64,000 nt of DNA from Symbiodinium microadriaticum (taxonomy: Eukaryota > Sar > Dinophyceae > Suessiales > Symbiodiniaceae): NCBI GenBank assembly GCA_001939145.1, contig LSRX01000062.1:751063-815062 (forward strand), given 5' to 3'. Of the stretch, positions 19,020 through 27,243 are shown piece after piece. Position 1 is the first letter of the stretch, and each line of letters begins with the position of its first letter. The position numbers and the translations under genes are program-made. Under the pieces are notes generated by a model. It worked only from the letters and a program-made list of their open reading frames with translations. It searched no databases and was not told where the DNA came from.

Positions 19020-19440
19020 CAAACCTTATAAACCCTTAAACCCTAAACCCGTATACCCGAAAACCCCTAAACCCCTAAACCCTAAACCCCGAAATCCCTA
19101 AACGCCTAAACCCTAAACCCCTAAACCCCTAAACCCTAAACCCTAAACCCTAAACCCCCAGATCCCTAAACAGACTCATAGATCCCCTTTAGGCGCCCGG
19201 AAGCCAACAGTTCGCCAAGCGTCCGCCCAAAGTTGCGTCTCCGAGATCTGAGCACGGGGCCCGACTCTCACAGACCCAGGGTTTAGGGCTTTAGGGGTTT
19301 AGGGGTTTAGGGCTTAGGGCTTAGGGGCTTAGGGCTTAGGGTTTAGGGCTTTAGGGGTTTAGGGCTTTAAGCGTTTAGCGCTTATAGGGTCTAGAGTTTA
19401 GGGCTTAGGGCTTTAGGGTTTAGGGCTTAACTCTTAGGGT
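19020..19440. repeat. Telomere-like arrays, convergent
   Basis: CCCTAAA units (19,030-19,165) then TTTAGGG units (19,280-19,440). Confidence 0.85.
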
Positions 19441-19621
19441 TTTGTGGTGACACTCCGACTCCAAGACCCAGGGTTTAGGTTTTGGGCTTATCACAGGGTT
19501 TATGTTGTTTTTGTGCTTTTTAGCGCCTTGGGTTGGGGTTTTTTAGGTTTTAGGGTTGAGGGCTTAGGGCTTAAGGTTTAGCGTTTCGGCTTTAGGACGC
19601 GCTTGAAGAGGGTTTATGCAG

Positions 19622-19761
19622 GTTACCCTCTTGGTCCATGTGCCTATGTAGTACATACCCTGACAGAGTTCCCTATGTAGGTACTTCGGGGCCGAAGTAT
19701 ATACTCTATGGGCACATGGACCATTTAGGGTTATACAAGGGGTATGTATGCATTGTTGAAG
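19622..19761 (+). CDS. Small host exon split by a family G hairpin
   Basis: TTTATGCAG precedes and GTTTCTGG follows. The G element (19,626-19,730) has TTA on both sides. Joined, the exon is only about 35 b: LYKGYVCIVE. The splice sites and exact duplication support it; length is weak evidence. Confidence 0.5.
19626..19730. mobile_element. Hairpin element, family G, TSD TTA
   Basis: CCCTCTTGGTCCATGTGCC... to ...GGGCACATGGACCATTTAGGG; TTA at 19,623-19,625 and 19,731-19,733. Confidence 0.8.
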
Positions 19762-19859
19762 GTTTCTGGATGTCTCCAATCATGGGATTTAGGTACCAAT
19801 TCTAAACTCCAACCCGACACCCTAAACCTTAGGCCTTTCTTCATCGCAGCTTAAGAAGC

Positions 19860-20550
19860 ACTAACCCCTAAACCCTAAACCTTAAACCCTAAACCCTAAA
19901 ACTACCTGTACCCTGGTTGCCGGACCCCGATAAACCATAAAGTTCCCTAAGCCCAAGACCCTAAGCCCTGAAGCCTTGGGCTTCGGGTTTTGGGGTTCGG
20001 GTTTAGGGTTTAGGGGCTTGGGGTTTAGGGTTTAGGGGTTTAGAGTTCAGGAGTTTAGGGGCTTAAGATTGAGGGGCTAGGGTTTTAGGGGCGTAAGGGT
20101 TTAGGGTTTAGGGGCTTAAGATTAAGGGGTTAGGGTTTAGGGGTTTAAGGGTTTATGGTTTAGGGTCTAGGGCTTTAGGCCCGAACAAGACAACACAGAA
20201 GCCCGAAACCAGGAAGGCTCAGGACATCAATCTTCACCGAGGCGCAGTGTTGCTGCTGCTGCCGGCTTCATCCTTGATTAAATACAGTCTTCGAGGGTTT
20301 AGGGCCTTGGGTTTAGGATTTTGCGGTTTAGGTTTGGTGTTCAAGGTCTAGGGCCTTGGGCTTAGGGATTAGGGTTTTGCGGTTTAAGCTTCAGGGTTTC
20401 CGGGGTTCAGGGTTTAGGGCCCAGGGTGTAGGGTTCAGGAGCTTCAGGGTTTAGGGTCTGCGGCCTAGGGATTAGGGTTTTGTGGTGTAAGGTTCAAGGC
20501 TTAGGGGGTTCAGGGTTTAGATGGGTTTAGGGTTTAGTTTAGATCTTTGG
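19860..20550. repeat. Long decayed telomere-like region
   Basis: CCCTAAA units (19,863-19,900), then TTTAGGG variants (19,985-20,170 and 20,290-20,540). No exon supported inside. Confidence 0.8.
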
Positions 20551-20584
20551 TCTTGCGCCCAGGCACTACGTTACTGGGCCATAG

Positions 20585-20935
20585 ACGGCCTCGCGCCCTG
20601 TTTGGTGCCAAGCACTGAAGGGTTACAACAAGGGCAATTATGTGCAAGACACCCCCGCCCAAGTCAGAATTAATTACTATGGAGGTTGCTACGAGCGTTG
20701 GGCTAAGAGAGATTCTGCAAAGGACTGCTTGGTTGGCGTAATTATGGCATTTATTCTTGCTGTTGAGTTTATGGGTTTGGTGTTGTTGAAGGATTCAGAA
20801 TATACCCATAGGCTCCAAAGTAGTTCCTTTTTGTGGTTTATATTTAGGATCCTATAAGGTAACCCCGAAAAGGAACTACTTTGGAGCCTATGGGTATGCT
20901 TTGCATCATGCGGTTCAGGCCTTAGCGATCCTGAT
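20585..20935 (+). CDS. Tetraspanin-like C-terminal exon, split by a family B hairpin
   Basis: Reads VWCQALKGYNKGNYVQDTPA, QVRINYYGGCYERWAKRDSA, KDCLVGVIMAFILAVEFMGL. A Gly-Cys near the end of an extracellular-like stretch followed by one hydrophobic helix of about 20 residues matches the large loop to fourth membrane helix transition of tetraspanins (family knowledge; assignment is inference). The B element at 20,805-20,894 has TA on both sides. After removal the frame continues LLKDSEYALHHAVQALAIL as a cytosolic tail. Exon borders uncertain. Confidence 0.5.
20805..20894. mobile_element. Hairpin element, family B, TSD TA, inside an exon
   Basis: CCCATAGGCTCCAAAGTAG... to ...CTACTTTGGAGCCTATGGG; TA at 20,803-20,804 and 20,895-20,896. 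Confidence 0.85.
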
Positions 20936-20959
20936 GAGGCTTAGGCTTCGGGCTCGGTG

Positions 20960-21500
20960 TTGGACCGGCTTAGGGTTTAGGGTATAGGGTTTAGGGTTTA
21001 AGGTTTAGGGTCTAGGGTTCCTGACTTGATAGACCCGGCCACCTGGCAAGTAGGGATGGGCATGCATGGTTGCAGTGCGGAGACACACCCAACACCCGAA
21101 ATTCCAAGTCCAAGAACCCTATAATTCCCAAAACCCAAAACCCCAAAACTCCAAAACCCCAAAACCCTAAAACCCTAAAACCCTAAACCCAAAATTCCTC
21201 AAATTCCAAAACCCTAAAAACCCAAACCAGGAACTCTCACCCAAAAGACTGGGTCGATGTCAAACGATGCGTAAGGGCCCTGACCCTGCAAGCATCGTGT
21301 CGTGTCCAAACTACAGTTCAGGAGGCTAGGGTTTAGGGGTTTGAGGGTTTGGGGGTTTAGGGGTTAGGGTTTAGGGTTTGGGGTTTAGGGTTTAGGGTCT
21401 AGGGTCTAGGGTGTAGGGTCTAGGGTCTAGGGTTTAGGGTTTAGGTTCTAGGGTCTGCGGTTACGGTTTAGGGTCTAGGGTTTCCGGTTTAGGGTCTACT
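20960..21500. repeat. Telomere-like arrays
   Basis: TTTAGGG units (20,965-21,025), CCCTAAA/CCCCAAAA units (21,120-21,230), then TTTAGGG/TCTAGGG units (21,320-21,495). Confidence 0.85.
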
Positions 21501-21602
21501 TAAAAGATCGTGGGATTCAGTAACTAGGGATATCATAAGGGTAACTATACTTGCAACTGTTTGTAAAAGTTTTATAACTATACTTACCAAGTCCCACGAC
21601 CC
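21488..21602. mobile_element. Hairpin element, unclassified family
   Basis: Arms GATCGTGGGATTCAGTAAC and ACTTACCAAGTCCCACGACC. Related arm sequences occur near 4,295, 17,480 and 49,260. Confidence 0.5.
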
Positions 21603-21764
21603 TCCGAGTAGGGCCCACGATGCCAGACTCTATCAACCCCACTACTAGTTTAGGCACTTGTACCCTTAAGGGCACATAGATTGTGGCTCGTACTTGCGTT
21701 CCCTTATAGTCCTTACTGTGGCTATACTACAATATAAGCCCCTAAACCCTAAATCCAAAACCGT

Positions 21765-21995
21765 ATGGCTTTCAGCTTTGATGTTGCAATCTGGGTCTTG
21801 ACTTCTTTGATTCGATTCGTCCTCAGGGCCTGGAAAATGTGCTCACCTTACCGATTCGGGGCATTGTTGGGGTTTAGGCTTGGGCTTACGTTTCCTTGTT
21901 ATCGAAGATATATCGTGACGGGGAGCAGCCGCGCTGGTCTTCTGATAGCCAGATCTGCAGAATTTTGCGGGCTGCCCCTGTGGGTGCCGTTCTAG
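21765..21995 (+). CDS. Doubtful small ORF
   Basis: ATG-initiated, 76 codons, starting MAFSFDVAIWVLTSLIRFVL, hydrophobic near the N-terminus. It includes a TTTAGG-like piece, so part of it may be repeat. Could be a small membrane protein, an exon or chance. Confidence 0.3.
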   Translation: MAFSFDVAIWVLTSLIRFVLRAWKMCSPYRFGALLGFRLGLTFPCYRRYIVTGSSRAGLLIARSAEFCGLPLWVPF

Positions 21996-22079
21996 TACGT
22001 AAGGGTCCCACACTTGAGCTACCTGTCTGGCTGCCTTTTCGCAAAACCACGGATCCTACTCGCTAGTTCATTAGGGTCC

Positions 22080-22526
22080 TTGCGTTCTGAAGCCTAGGGT
22101 TTCGGGTTTCGGGTTTAGGGCTGTAGGGGTTAGGGTTTAAGGTTTAGGGGGTGAGGGTTTCGGATTTAGGGTTTAGGGGTTTGAAGTTTAGGGTTTATAG
22201 AGCTTATAGGGTTTAGGGCTTAGGGTCTCTATGATGCCAGGGCACGTTGCCGCTATCCTGCCCGCTGTTGCTGTTGTCGTTGCTACTGTCCTCAAGCCAT
22301 GAACTCAGAGGCTCCAAAAAATATCCTTAAGGAACATACCTTAAATCGTATTTGGGTTCCTGTTAGACTTTATAAGGTATATTCCTTGATTCAGCGGCTT
22401 TGGAGTCTCTGGGTCCGAAATTCTTGAGCCTAATTCGAAGACTCTGACTCTAAACTCTAAACCTATAGGCCCGAGTTACACCCACATGCTGACACGCACA
22501 CGAACGCGTTCTCTCCCACATCCTTA

Positions 22527-22563
<37 letters not shown>

Positions 22564-22600
22564 ACCTATCCATCTAACCATCGATTCATCCATCTACCTA
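22080..22600. repeat. Telomere-like patch, F hairpin, TA microsatellite
   Basis: TTTAGGG variants (22,095-22,225); family F palindrome 22,304-22,413 (CTCAGAGGCTCC... to ...GGAGTCTCTGGG); (TA)n at 22,530-22,561. Confidence 0.75.
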
Positions 22601-22693
22601 TCTGTCTGCCTTGCGCATGGATTTAAGCAGCTCAGCATGCTCGAGACTGTCCTGCATGCATAAAGTGTAGACCTGCTTGCACGTACAAACAGA

Positions 22694-22885
22694 TTAAAAC
22701 AAAAACACATATGTACACATCCATGGTCCATGCATGGCCTTGCGACATGTGCAGCTACTGTGCGCCACCGCAAACTCCTGAAATCGTCCTAAGGGTCCAA
22801 GGGGCCTTAGGATAGTTCTTTTGCAGCTAAATGTTTCGGAAGAGTGGATGACGATTTCGTACGTCGGACCTTGAACCACATGACC
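22694..22885 (-). CDS. Secreted-type host gene (22.7-24.0 kb, minus): downstream exon
   Basis: Minus strand after CCTAG: HVVQGPTYEIVIHSSETFSC, then KR. A 39-b insert built around a small palindrome (TCCTAAGGCCCC...GGGACCCTTAGGA-like, 22,779-22,817) follows, then EFAVAHSSCTCRKAMHGPW. The frame is open across the insert because it is a multiple of three. The end is uncertain. Confidence 0.5.
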   Translation of the reverse strand, partial: GHVVQGPTYEIVIHSSETFSCKRTILRPLGPLGRFQEFAVAHSSCTCRKAMHGPWMCTYVFLF

Positions 22886-22925
22886 CTAGGTAATCGGAGC
22901 TTACCCTTTTCCCTAAGCCCTAAAC

Positions 22926-23032
22926 CGTTTATGGTAGTGTCCTCGGAAGCTTCGGTCGTCGAGGTTGTGGATGTCGACGCCGTTGTTGTCGTAGTGGTCG
23001 CCTCACAGTCTGCCCCAAACGGATGTAGCTCC
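22926..23032 (-). CDS. Secreted-type host gene (minus): Thr-rich linker exon
   Basis: Acceptor GATTTAG, donor GTTTAG. Reads ELHPFGADCEATTTTTTAST then STTSTTEASEDTTIN. Its first base completes the Lys codon left by the previous exon (AA + G), so phase agrees. A Thr/Ser-rich stretch is typical of glycosylated linkers in secreted or surface proteins (inference). Confidence 0.7.
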
Positions 23033-23038
23033 CTAAAT

Positions 23039-23147
23039 CCCTTAAGGGTCCATGTCCATGTACCCAAAGTATGAAAAGTAGTCCCTGTATAGGTACTTTA
23101 GGGCCTAAAGCATATACTATGCTATTTGGGCACATGGACCCTTAGGG
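23039..23147. mobile_element. Hairpin element, family G, next to an exon
   Basis: CCTTAAGGGTCCATGTCCATG... to ...GGGCACATGGACCCTTAGGG. It lies just upstream (minus strand) of the Thr-rich exon's acceptor, probably in the intron. Confidence 0.75.
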
Positions 23148-23262
23148 AAGTAAGGTCCCTTTTAGAGTCCTTTTTGTAAAGGTGCTGCCTCATGGGCGTT
23201 TCCTAGAATTAGAAGGGACTTAGGGTTTAGGGTTTAGGGGTTGAACGCAGACGCTTGATCAC

Positions 23263-23493
23263 TTCCAAGTCAGTGCGGATGAAGCTTCAAAGGGTGTGAG
23301 AGGTTGGCGTCCATGGCGCGGGATGTAAGGGTAACGGCATGCCGCACCCCTACACTTACACCTAACCCTAAGGCTCCATGTACCTTCATAGTAGATACTT
23401 AGGCCCTAAAGTACCCATATAGGGACCCCTTTAAGGCCCAAGTATATACTATATGGGTACATGGAGCCTTTGGGTAAGGCAGGTTCCGGAGGC
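23263..23493 (-). CDS. Secreted-type host gene (minus): Cys-rich exon split by a family A hairpin
   Basis: Acceptor GTGTTTCAG, donor GTGATC. The A element (23,366-23,474) has TAA (TTA on minus) on both sides. Joined, the exon reads ASGTCLRCKCRGAACRYPYI then PRHGRQPLTPFEASSALTW. Four closely spaced cysteines suggest a disulfide-rich segment. Confidence 0.75.
23366..23474. mobile_element. Hairpin element, family A, TSD TAA, inside an exon
   Basis: CCCTAAGGCTCCATGTACC... to ...GGTACATGGAGCCTTTGGG; TAA at 23,363-23,365 and 23,475-23,477. Confidence 0.85.
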
Positions 23494-23624
23494 CTGAAAC
23501 ACAACACACGAAACCCCAACACTTGGAGGCTTCGTTGAGATGTGTCCTCAAGTCTCCAGGCCAGAGGATTGAATTCAAAAAAACCCTAGGGCTTAGGCCA
23601 CACGGATGCCTTCCTAACAAGCTT

Positions 23625-23732
23625 CCCCAAAGGCTCCATGTACCTTCATAGTAGATACGCAGGCCTTAAAGTACCTACATAGGGACCCCTTTAAGGCCTA
23701 AGTAGCTACTAAAAGGTACATGGAGCCTTTGG
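23625..23732. mobile_element. Hairpin element, family A, TSD CTT, at an exon edge
   Basis: CCCCAAAGGCTCCATGTACC... to ...GGTACATGGAGCCTTTGG; CTT at 23,622-23,624 and 23,733-23,735. It sits one base beyond the likely GC donor of the neighbouring exon. Confidence 0.8.
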
Positions 23733-23733
23733 C

Positions 23734-24017
23734 TTCGCAGATCTTCTCAAACCAGAGCCATGCCTCCACGCAGGCTGCGTCACGTAAGCCAACAGAAACC
23801 CCGGCCATCGTGACACTGGAGGACAGGTAGACCTCGGCGCTGCTTAGGGAGTACCCATAGGCTCCTAAGTAGTTCCTGATTGGGGTTGCCTTATAGGATT
23901 CTAAATATAAACAACAAAAAGGAACTACTTAGGAGCCTCTGGGTATATGGATCGCGAGGGGAAGGATTGAAAGGATGCAAGTAGTTCCCACCGCAGTAGA
24001 TGTAGACGCCGAATCCA
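23734..24017 (-). CDS. Secreted-type host gene (minus): exon split by a family B hairpin
   Basis: Acceptor AATAGTCAG. The B element (23,854-23,943) has TA on both sides. With it removed the exon reads GFGVYIYCGGNYLHPFNPSP, RDPYSLSSAEVYLSSSVTMA, GVSVGLRDAACVEAWLWFEK, ICE. The last exon base group ends in phase 0 before GC, which fits the next exon (phase 0). With the following exons this gives a Cys- and Thr-rich protein, probably extracellular; family not recognised. Confidence 0.75.
23854..23943. mobile_element. Hairpin element, family B, TSD TA, inside an exon
   Basis: CCCATAGGCTCCTAAGTAG... to ...CTACTTAGGAGCCTCTGGG; TA at 23,852-23,853 and 23,944-23,945. Confidence 0.85.
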
Positions 24018-24284
24018 CTGACTATTCGTATATAGAGATATACATAACTACATAACTATACTGTCGCACCCCAAAAACACTATTCTTTTGGCCAACCCCC
24101 TTGTACTACCCCTCTCTATCCAGGGTCTGCAGTTGCAGATATCAAGGCACACACACAGAAAGAGACGCTCAGCAAAATGATCCTTCGTATGACAGAACCG
24201 CAAAAGCTCCAAGTACTATATGGTATATACGTCCGCCTCACAGGTGAAACAGTGTAACACATACTATGAACATACGTATGTGTG

Positions 24285-24560
24285 TGCATTGTCTTGTCTT
24301 GTCTTGTCTTGTCTTGTCTTGTCTTGTCTTGTCTTGTATTTTTGTATTGTATTTGCGTTTGTATTTGTATTTGTATTTGTATTGTATTGTATTTTGTACT
24401 GTACTGTATTGTATTGTACGGTGCGGTAGGGTACGGTATGGTATGGTATGGTATGGTATGGTATGGTATGGTATGGTGGTATGGTATGGTATGGTATGGT
24501 ATGGTATGGTATGGTATGGTATGGTATGGTATGGTATTATGGTATGTATGTATGTATGTA

Positions 24561-24603
<43 letters not shown>

Positions 24604-24627
24604 ATGTATGTATGTATGTATGTATAG
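24285..24627. repeat. Compound microsatellite at the 5' edge of the retroelement
   Basis: (CTTGT)n, TTTGTATT-type repeats, (GGTAT)n, (GTAT)n, (CTGT)n and (GTAT)n in succession. These give long artefactual ORFs on both strands. The retroelement body starts right after the last (GTAT)n. Confidence 0.95.
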
Positions 24628-24871
24628 GGCCCGAGAACACCTGAGAGGCAGGATAGCTCAGAGCCCCAGTGCGCTTTGTCGCGCACGGCTTTTCGTAGGC
24701 GACATCGGCCTACACCGCCATAGCCCTTCGTGGCACAGACGGCTCCGGACCAAACGATCTAAAGCCCGACTTCGCGTTCGGGCGGCCCTGGCTAGAGGAC
24801 AAGGCCCTAGCTGGCTGGACACTTCACGTGTCTACGGACATCACGCGGCCCCACCAGGTCTCTCCTACCTC

Positions 24872-26098
24872 ATGGGCCGTGGCAAGCAATGGTCTCAGCA
24901 AGAGACTTGGTCACCACGTTCGTGGCAATTGTGGCGGGGCTCTCGATCAGCTCCGAGTGGTGGACAGAAGGGCCGCGACCAACGGCCTGCCAATGCTTTT
25001 CCTGCATACGACGCGAACCGTGGGAATGCGGGGCACAACGGAGGCAAAGGTCAGAAAAAAGGGGATTGGAATCCCTACAGAGAAGCAGAGACGGAGGAGG
25101 GCGATGGCCTCACGCAGATCCTGCAGACGTCCCTCAACACCACTCGGAAGGCGGAACAGAGAGTGTCAAGCCTGTCGAACGCCCTGGAGAAGCGGACGGA
25201 GATGTGGAGCATATACGAGAAAGACATGGCCAATGCTTACCGCAAGGAACACACGAGATTTTTGCGAGACATGGCGAAGATCCGGGAAGACCTCCAAAAG
25301 GCTACTGCATTGCAAGCAGGAGCCAGAGCAGACCTTATGCGGATCTTCTATACCGGAGGAGAGCCACAGCAGGTCGAAGAGGATTTCAACGCAGAAGCTC
25401 TGCTGCAGTCCTGGCGGAGTCGCCCGGACGAGCAGGACGCAAGAGCTATCTTACAACGGGCTGCCCAAGCTGTCGACACTGGCCGTCTCGATGCCAGCAG
25501 GCCTACAGCGGAGCACGCCGCCGTACGAGCACCTCCGGTCGCTCACTTTGGTGGGCCACCACCTGGATTCACGATGCCACCTGGTATGGAGGCCTCAGGC
25601 AGTGCCCTTGGAGAAGCGCCGGGGGACTTATCCGAAAGGCTTGCAGCATCTACGGATGTCCCGATGGAATATGCCCCTCCGGCTGCTCGAGACCCGTACA
25701 TGGCCAGCCCAGGGAATCACCCTGGGCACAGCTTGCCGTCACCAGGACAACATTACAAAGGTGCGGATGGTACGACACAGTCCGTGAAGAGAAGACCTCC
25801 TGCACCCGTCCCGAATCTTGGTGGAGTACCTCTGGGGACCAAGCTGGATGCGAGAAGGGTTGCTCTTGCCCCTTTCGGGCTGAGCACTGCCATGCCTCCA
25901 GGAGCCCCGGGGCCAGATCACATGAGCTCGGGAGCGGATACAGACACAGGCGGCCATTTGAGTACATCTGCCGCAGCCACAAACGAAGGAGGCATGGAGT
26001 CCCACCCTCCCTTCATGGACGCGGCCGAGATACAGGCCAGGATGGGATCTTTTGCCAACCCTGTCGATCTTGTCGTGACAGAAGAGCCGGATGTCTAA
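24872..26098 (+). CDS. Retroelement ORF1 (gag-like), coiled coil
   Basis: From ATG at 24,872 (MGRGKQWSQQETWSPRSW) to TAA at 26,096-26,098, about 408 residues. The open frame extends upstream into microsatellite, which I exclude. A basic Gly/Gln-rich N-terminus (about residues 1-75) could bind nucleic acid. Residues about 85-165 (for example LSNALEKRTEMWSIYEKDMA, RFLRDMAKIREDLQKATALQ) have coiled-coil spacing, as in LINE ORF1 proteins that trimerise. The C-terminal third is Pro/Gly-rich. The last ATG (26,091) overlaps the stop as ATGTCTAA, a layout typical of termination-reinitiation. Two other frames are also open over much of this region because of high GC; they lack this composition. Confidence 0.65.
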   Translation: MGRGKQWSQQETWSPRSWQLWRGSRSAPSGGQKGRDQRPANAFPAYDANRGNAGHNGGKGQKKGDWNPYREAETEEGDGLTQILQTSLNTTRKAEQRVSSLSNALEKRTEMWSIYEKDMANAYRKEHTRFLRDMAKIREDLQKATALQAGARADLMRIFYTGGEPQQVEEDFNAEALLQSWRSRPDEQDARAILQRAAQAVDTGRLDASRPTAEHAAVRAPPVAHFGGPPPGFTMPPGMEASGSALGEAPGDLSERLAASTDVPMEYAPPAARDPYMASPGNHPGHSLPSPGQHYKGADGTTQSVKRRPPAPVPNLGGVPLGTKLDARRVALAPFGLSTAMPPGAPGPDHMSSGADTDTGGHLSTSAAATNEGGMESHPPFMDAAEIQARMGSFANPVDLVVTEEPDV

Positions 26099-26730
26099 TC
26101 AGCGCGGGCCGCAGCAAAGGGGTGGGGTGTCATCCCTCCTGCCGGCTGGAGTACCTATGCCACCAGGTCTCTTGTGGGAAGACACTTGGTGTGCAGTTGT
26201 ACCTCGGTCAAGGCCAGGACGGTTGTCTGGGCGCTCCCCCTATTGCCGTAGCCCGCTCTGATAGCATTCTTGTACAGTGTAGCTGCGAGAAGGATGATGT
26301 ACAGTTTCAGCAGCACGTACATACCTTTCATAAGCTCCGCACCCACATACCTTGTCCAATTGGGCCTCCAAGCACGGACATAGGGAATTTCCTCACCAGG
26401 ACTTCGTGGATTTTGAAGTCAATCAGAAGCCAGCAGCTTTTCGTGCTGCAATCACACTCGTGCCCATGCAATCTCCTAGCAGTTTCCTCTTTGGTGCCAA
26501 ACAGACGTATCGGTGGCTCTGGGACGTCGACCAAGGCGGAATTGCTAGGATGTAGCGAGGGTTACCTTGATGCCCTATCAGGCAGATTTTGGACTTTGGA
26601 CTTTTTCCAGAGCCGTGAGCTTGGTGCACATCAATTTCTCCACGGCCCAAGACCTACACTTTTAATATCCCAGGTGCCAAACAGACGCATCGGTGGCTCG
26701 GGGGCGTCGACCGGGGTTTTAAGTGTTAAT
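26091..26730 (+). pseudogene. Decayed second ORF with a duplicated KQTxRWL motif
   Basis: In the frame of the ATG at 26,091 the sequence reads MSNQRGPQQRGGVSSLLPAG to a TGA near 26,259. It reopens at about 26,350 (LSNWASKHGHREFPHQDFVD ... FGAKQTYRWLWDVDQGG) to a TAG at 26,553-26,555. A second version of the motif (GAKQTHRWLGGVDRG) follows at about 26,670-26,715, about 178 b after the first. The repeated motif suggests duplication of an ORF1-linked domain, now broken by stops. Function unknown. Confidence 0.5.
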
Positions 26731-27243
26731 GTTGAGGCCCACGCAAAGCACCAAGATGACCATGGAGGGCCCACCTCCACTAGATCTGCCGTTCTGTGGG
26801 TCTCCATTTGTATCCTTTTCATAGCAGGCTCTCATGCTTGCTTGTGCACGAGGTCTTGTATGATCTCGAGGGCCGGGGCCTACCAGCGAGGGCTGTGCGA
26901 TGGACACACCAGCCTAACCTTTCTTCGGCATTGCCTGTATGAGGTTGAGGCACAGGCCAGCAGCTCGCCATGTGGACTTTTCGGCGTTATCCTCTTAAGT
27001 GTCTGCAGCTTGTTTCTATACGACATGCCCACTTCCTCATTTCTATGCTGGGCTGAGCAGCAAGCTTGCTCGAGTGGGATCATCGTTCTCTTTTCGTTGT
27101 GGAGTTCCGTTGTTGGCCTTGTTTTTGGGCCAGCCGGGCTACTCAGGTTCGGACGGCTAAAGGATGTAGGGCGCTCACATGATAGTCAAGCACGGTGCCT
27201 AGCCTTGGCTTTCGGCCAGCATTTTCGAGTGAGACCATCGTAT

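Noticed and set aside
24116-24640. Long ORFs on both strands over the compound microsatellite
   Set aside because: They are translations of CTTGT, GGTAT, GTAT and CTGT repeats (YHTIPYHTIP, CLSVCLSV) with no complex sequence.
25650-26005. Minus-strand ORFs opposite ORF1
   Set aside because: Shadows of the GC-rich coding strand with Cys/Arg/Ser-rich composition.
24889-26990. N-terminal 700 residues of the frame-1 ORF that ends at 33,054
   Set aside because: Over 24,889-26,098 the convincing protein is in another frame (ORF1). Frame 1 there is Arg/Ser/Cys-rich noise kept open by high GC.
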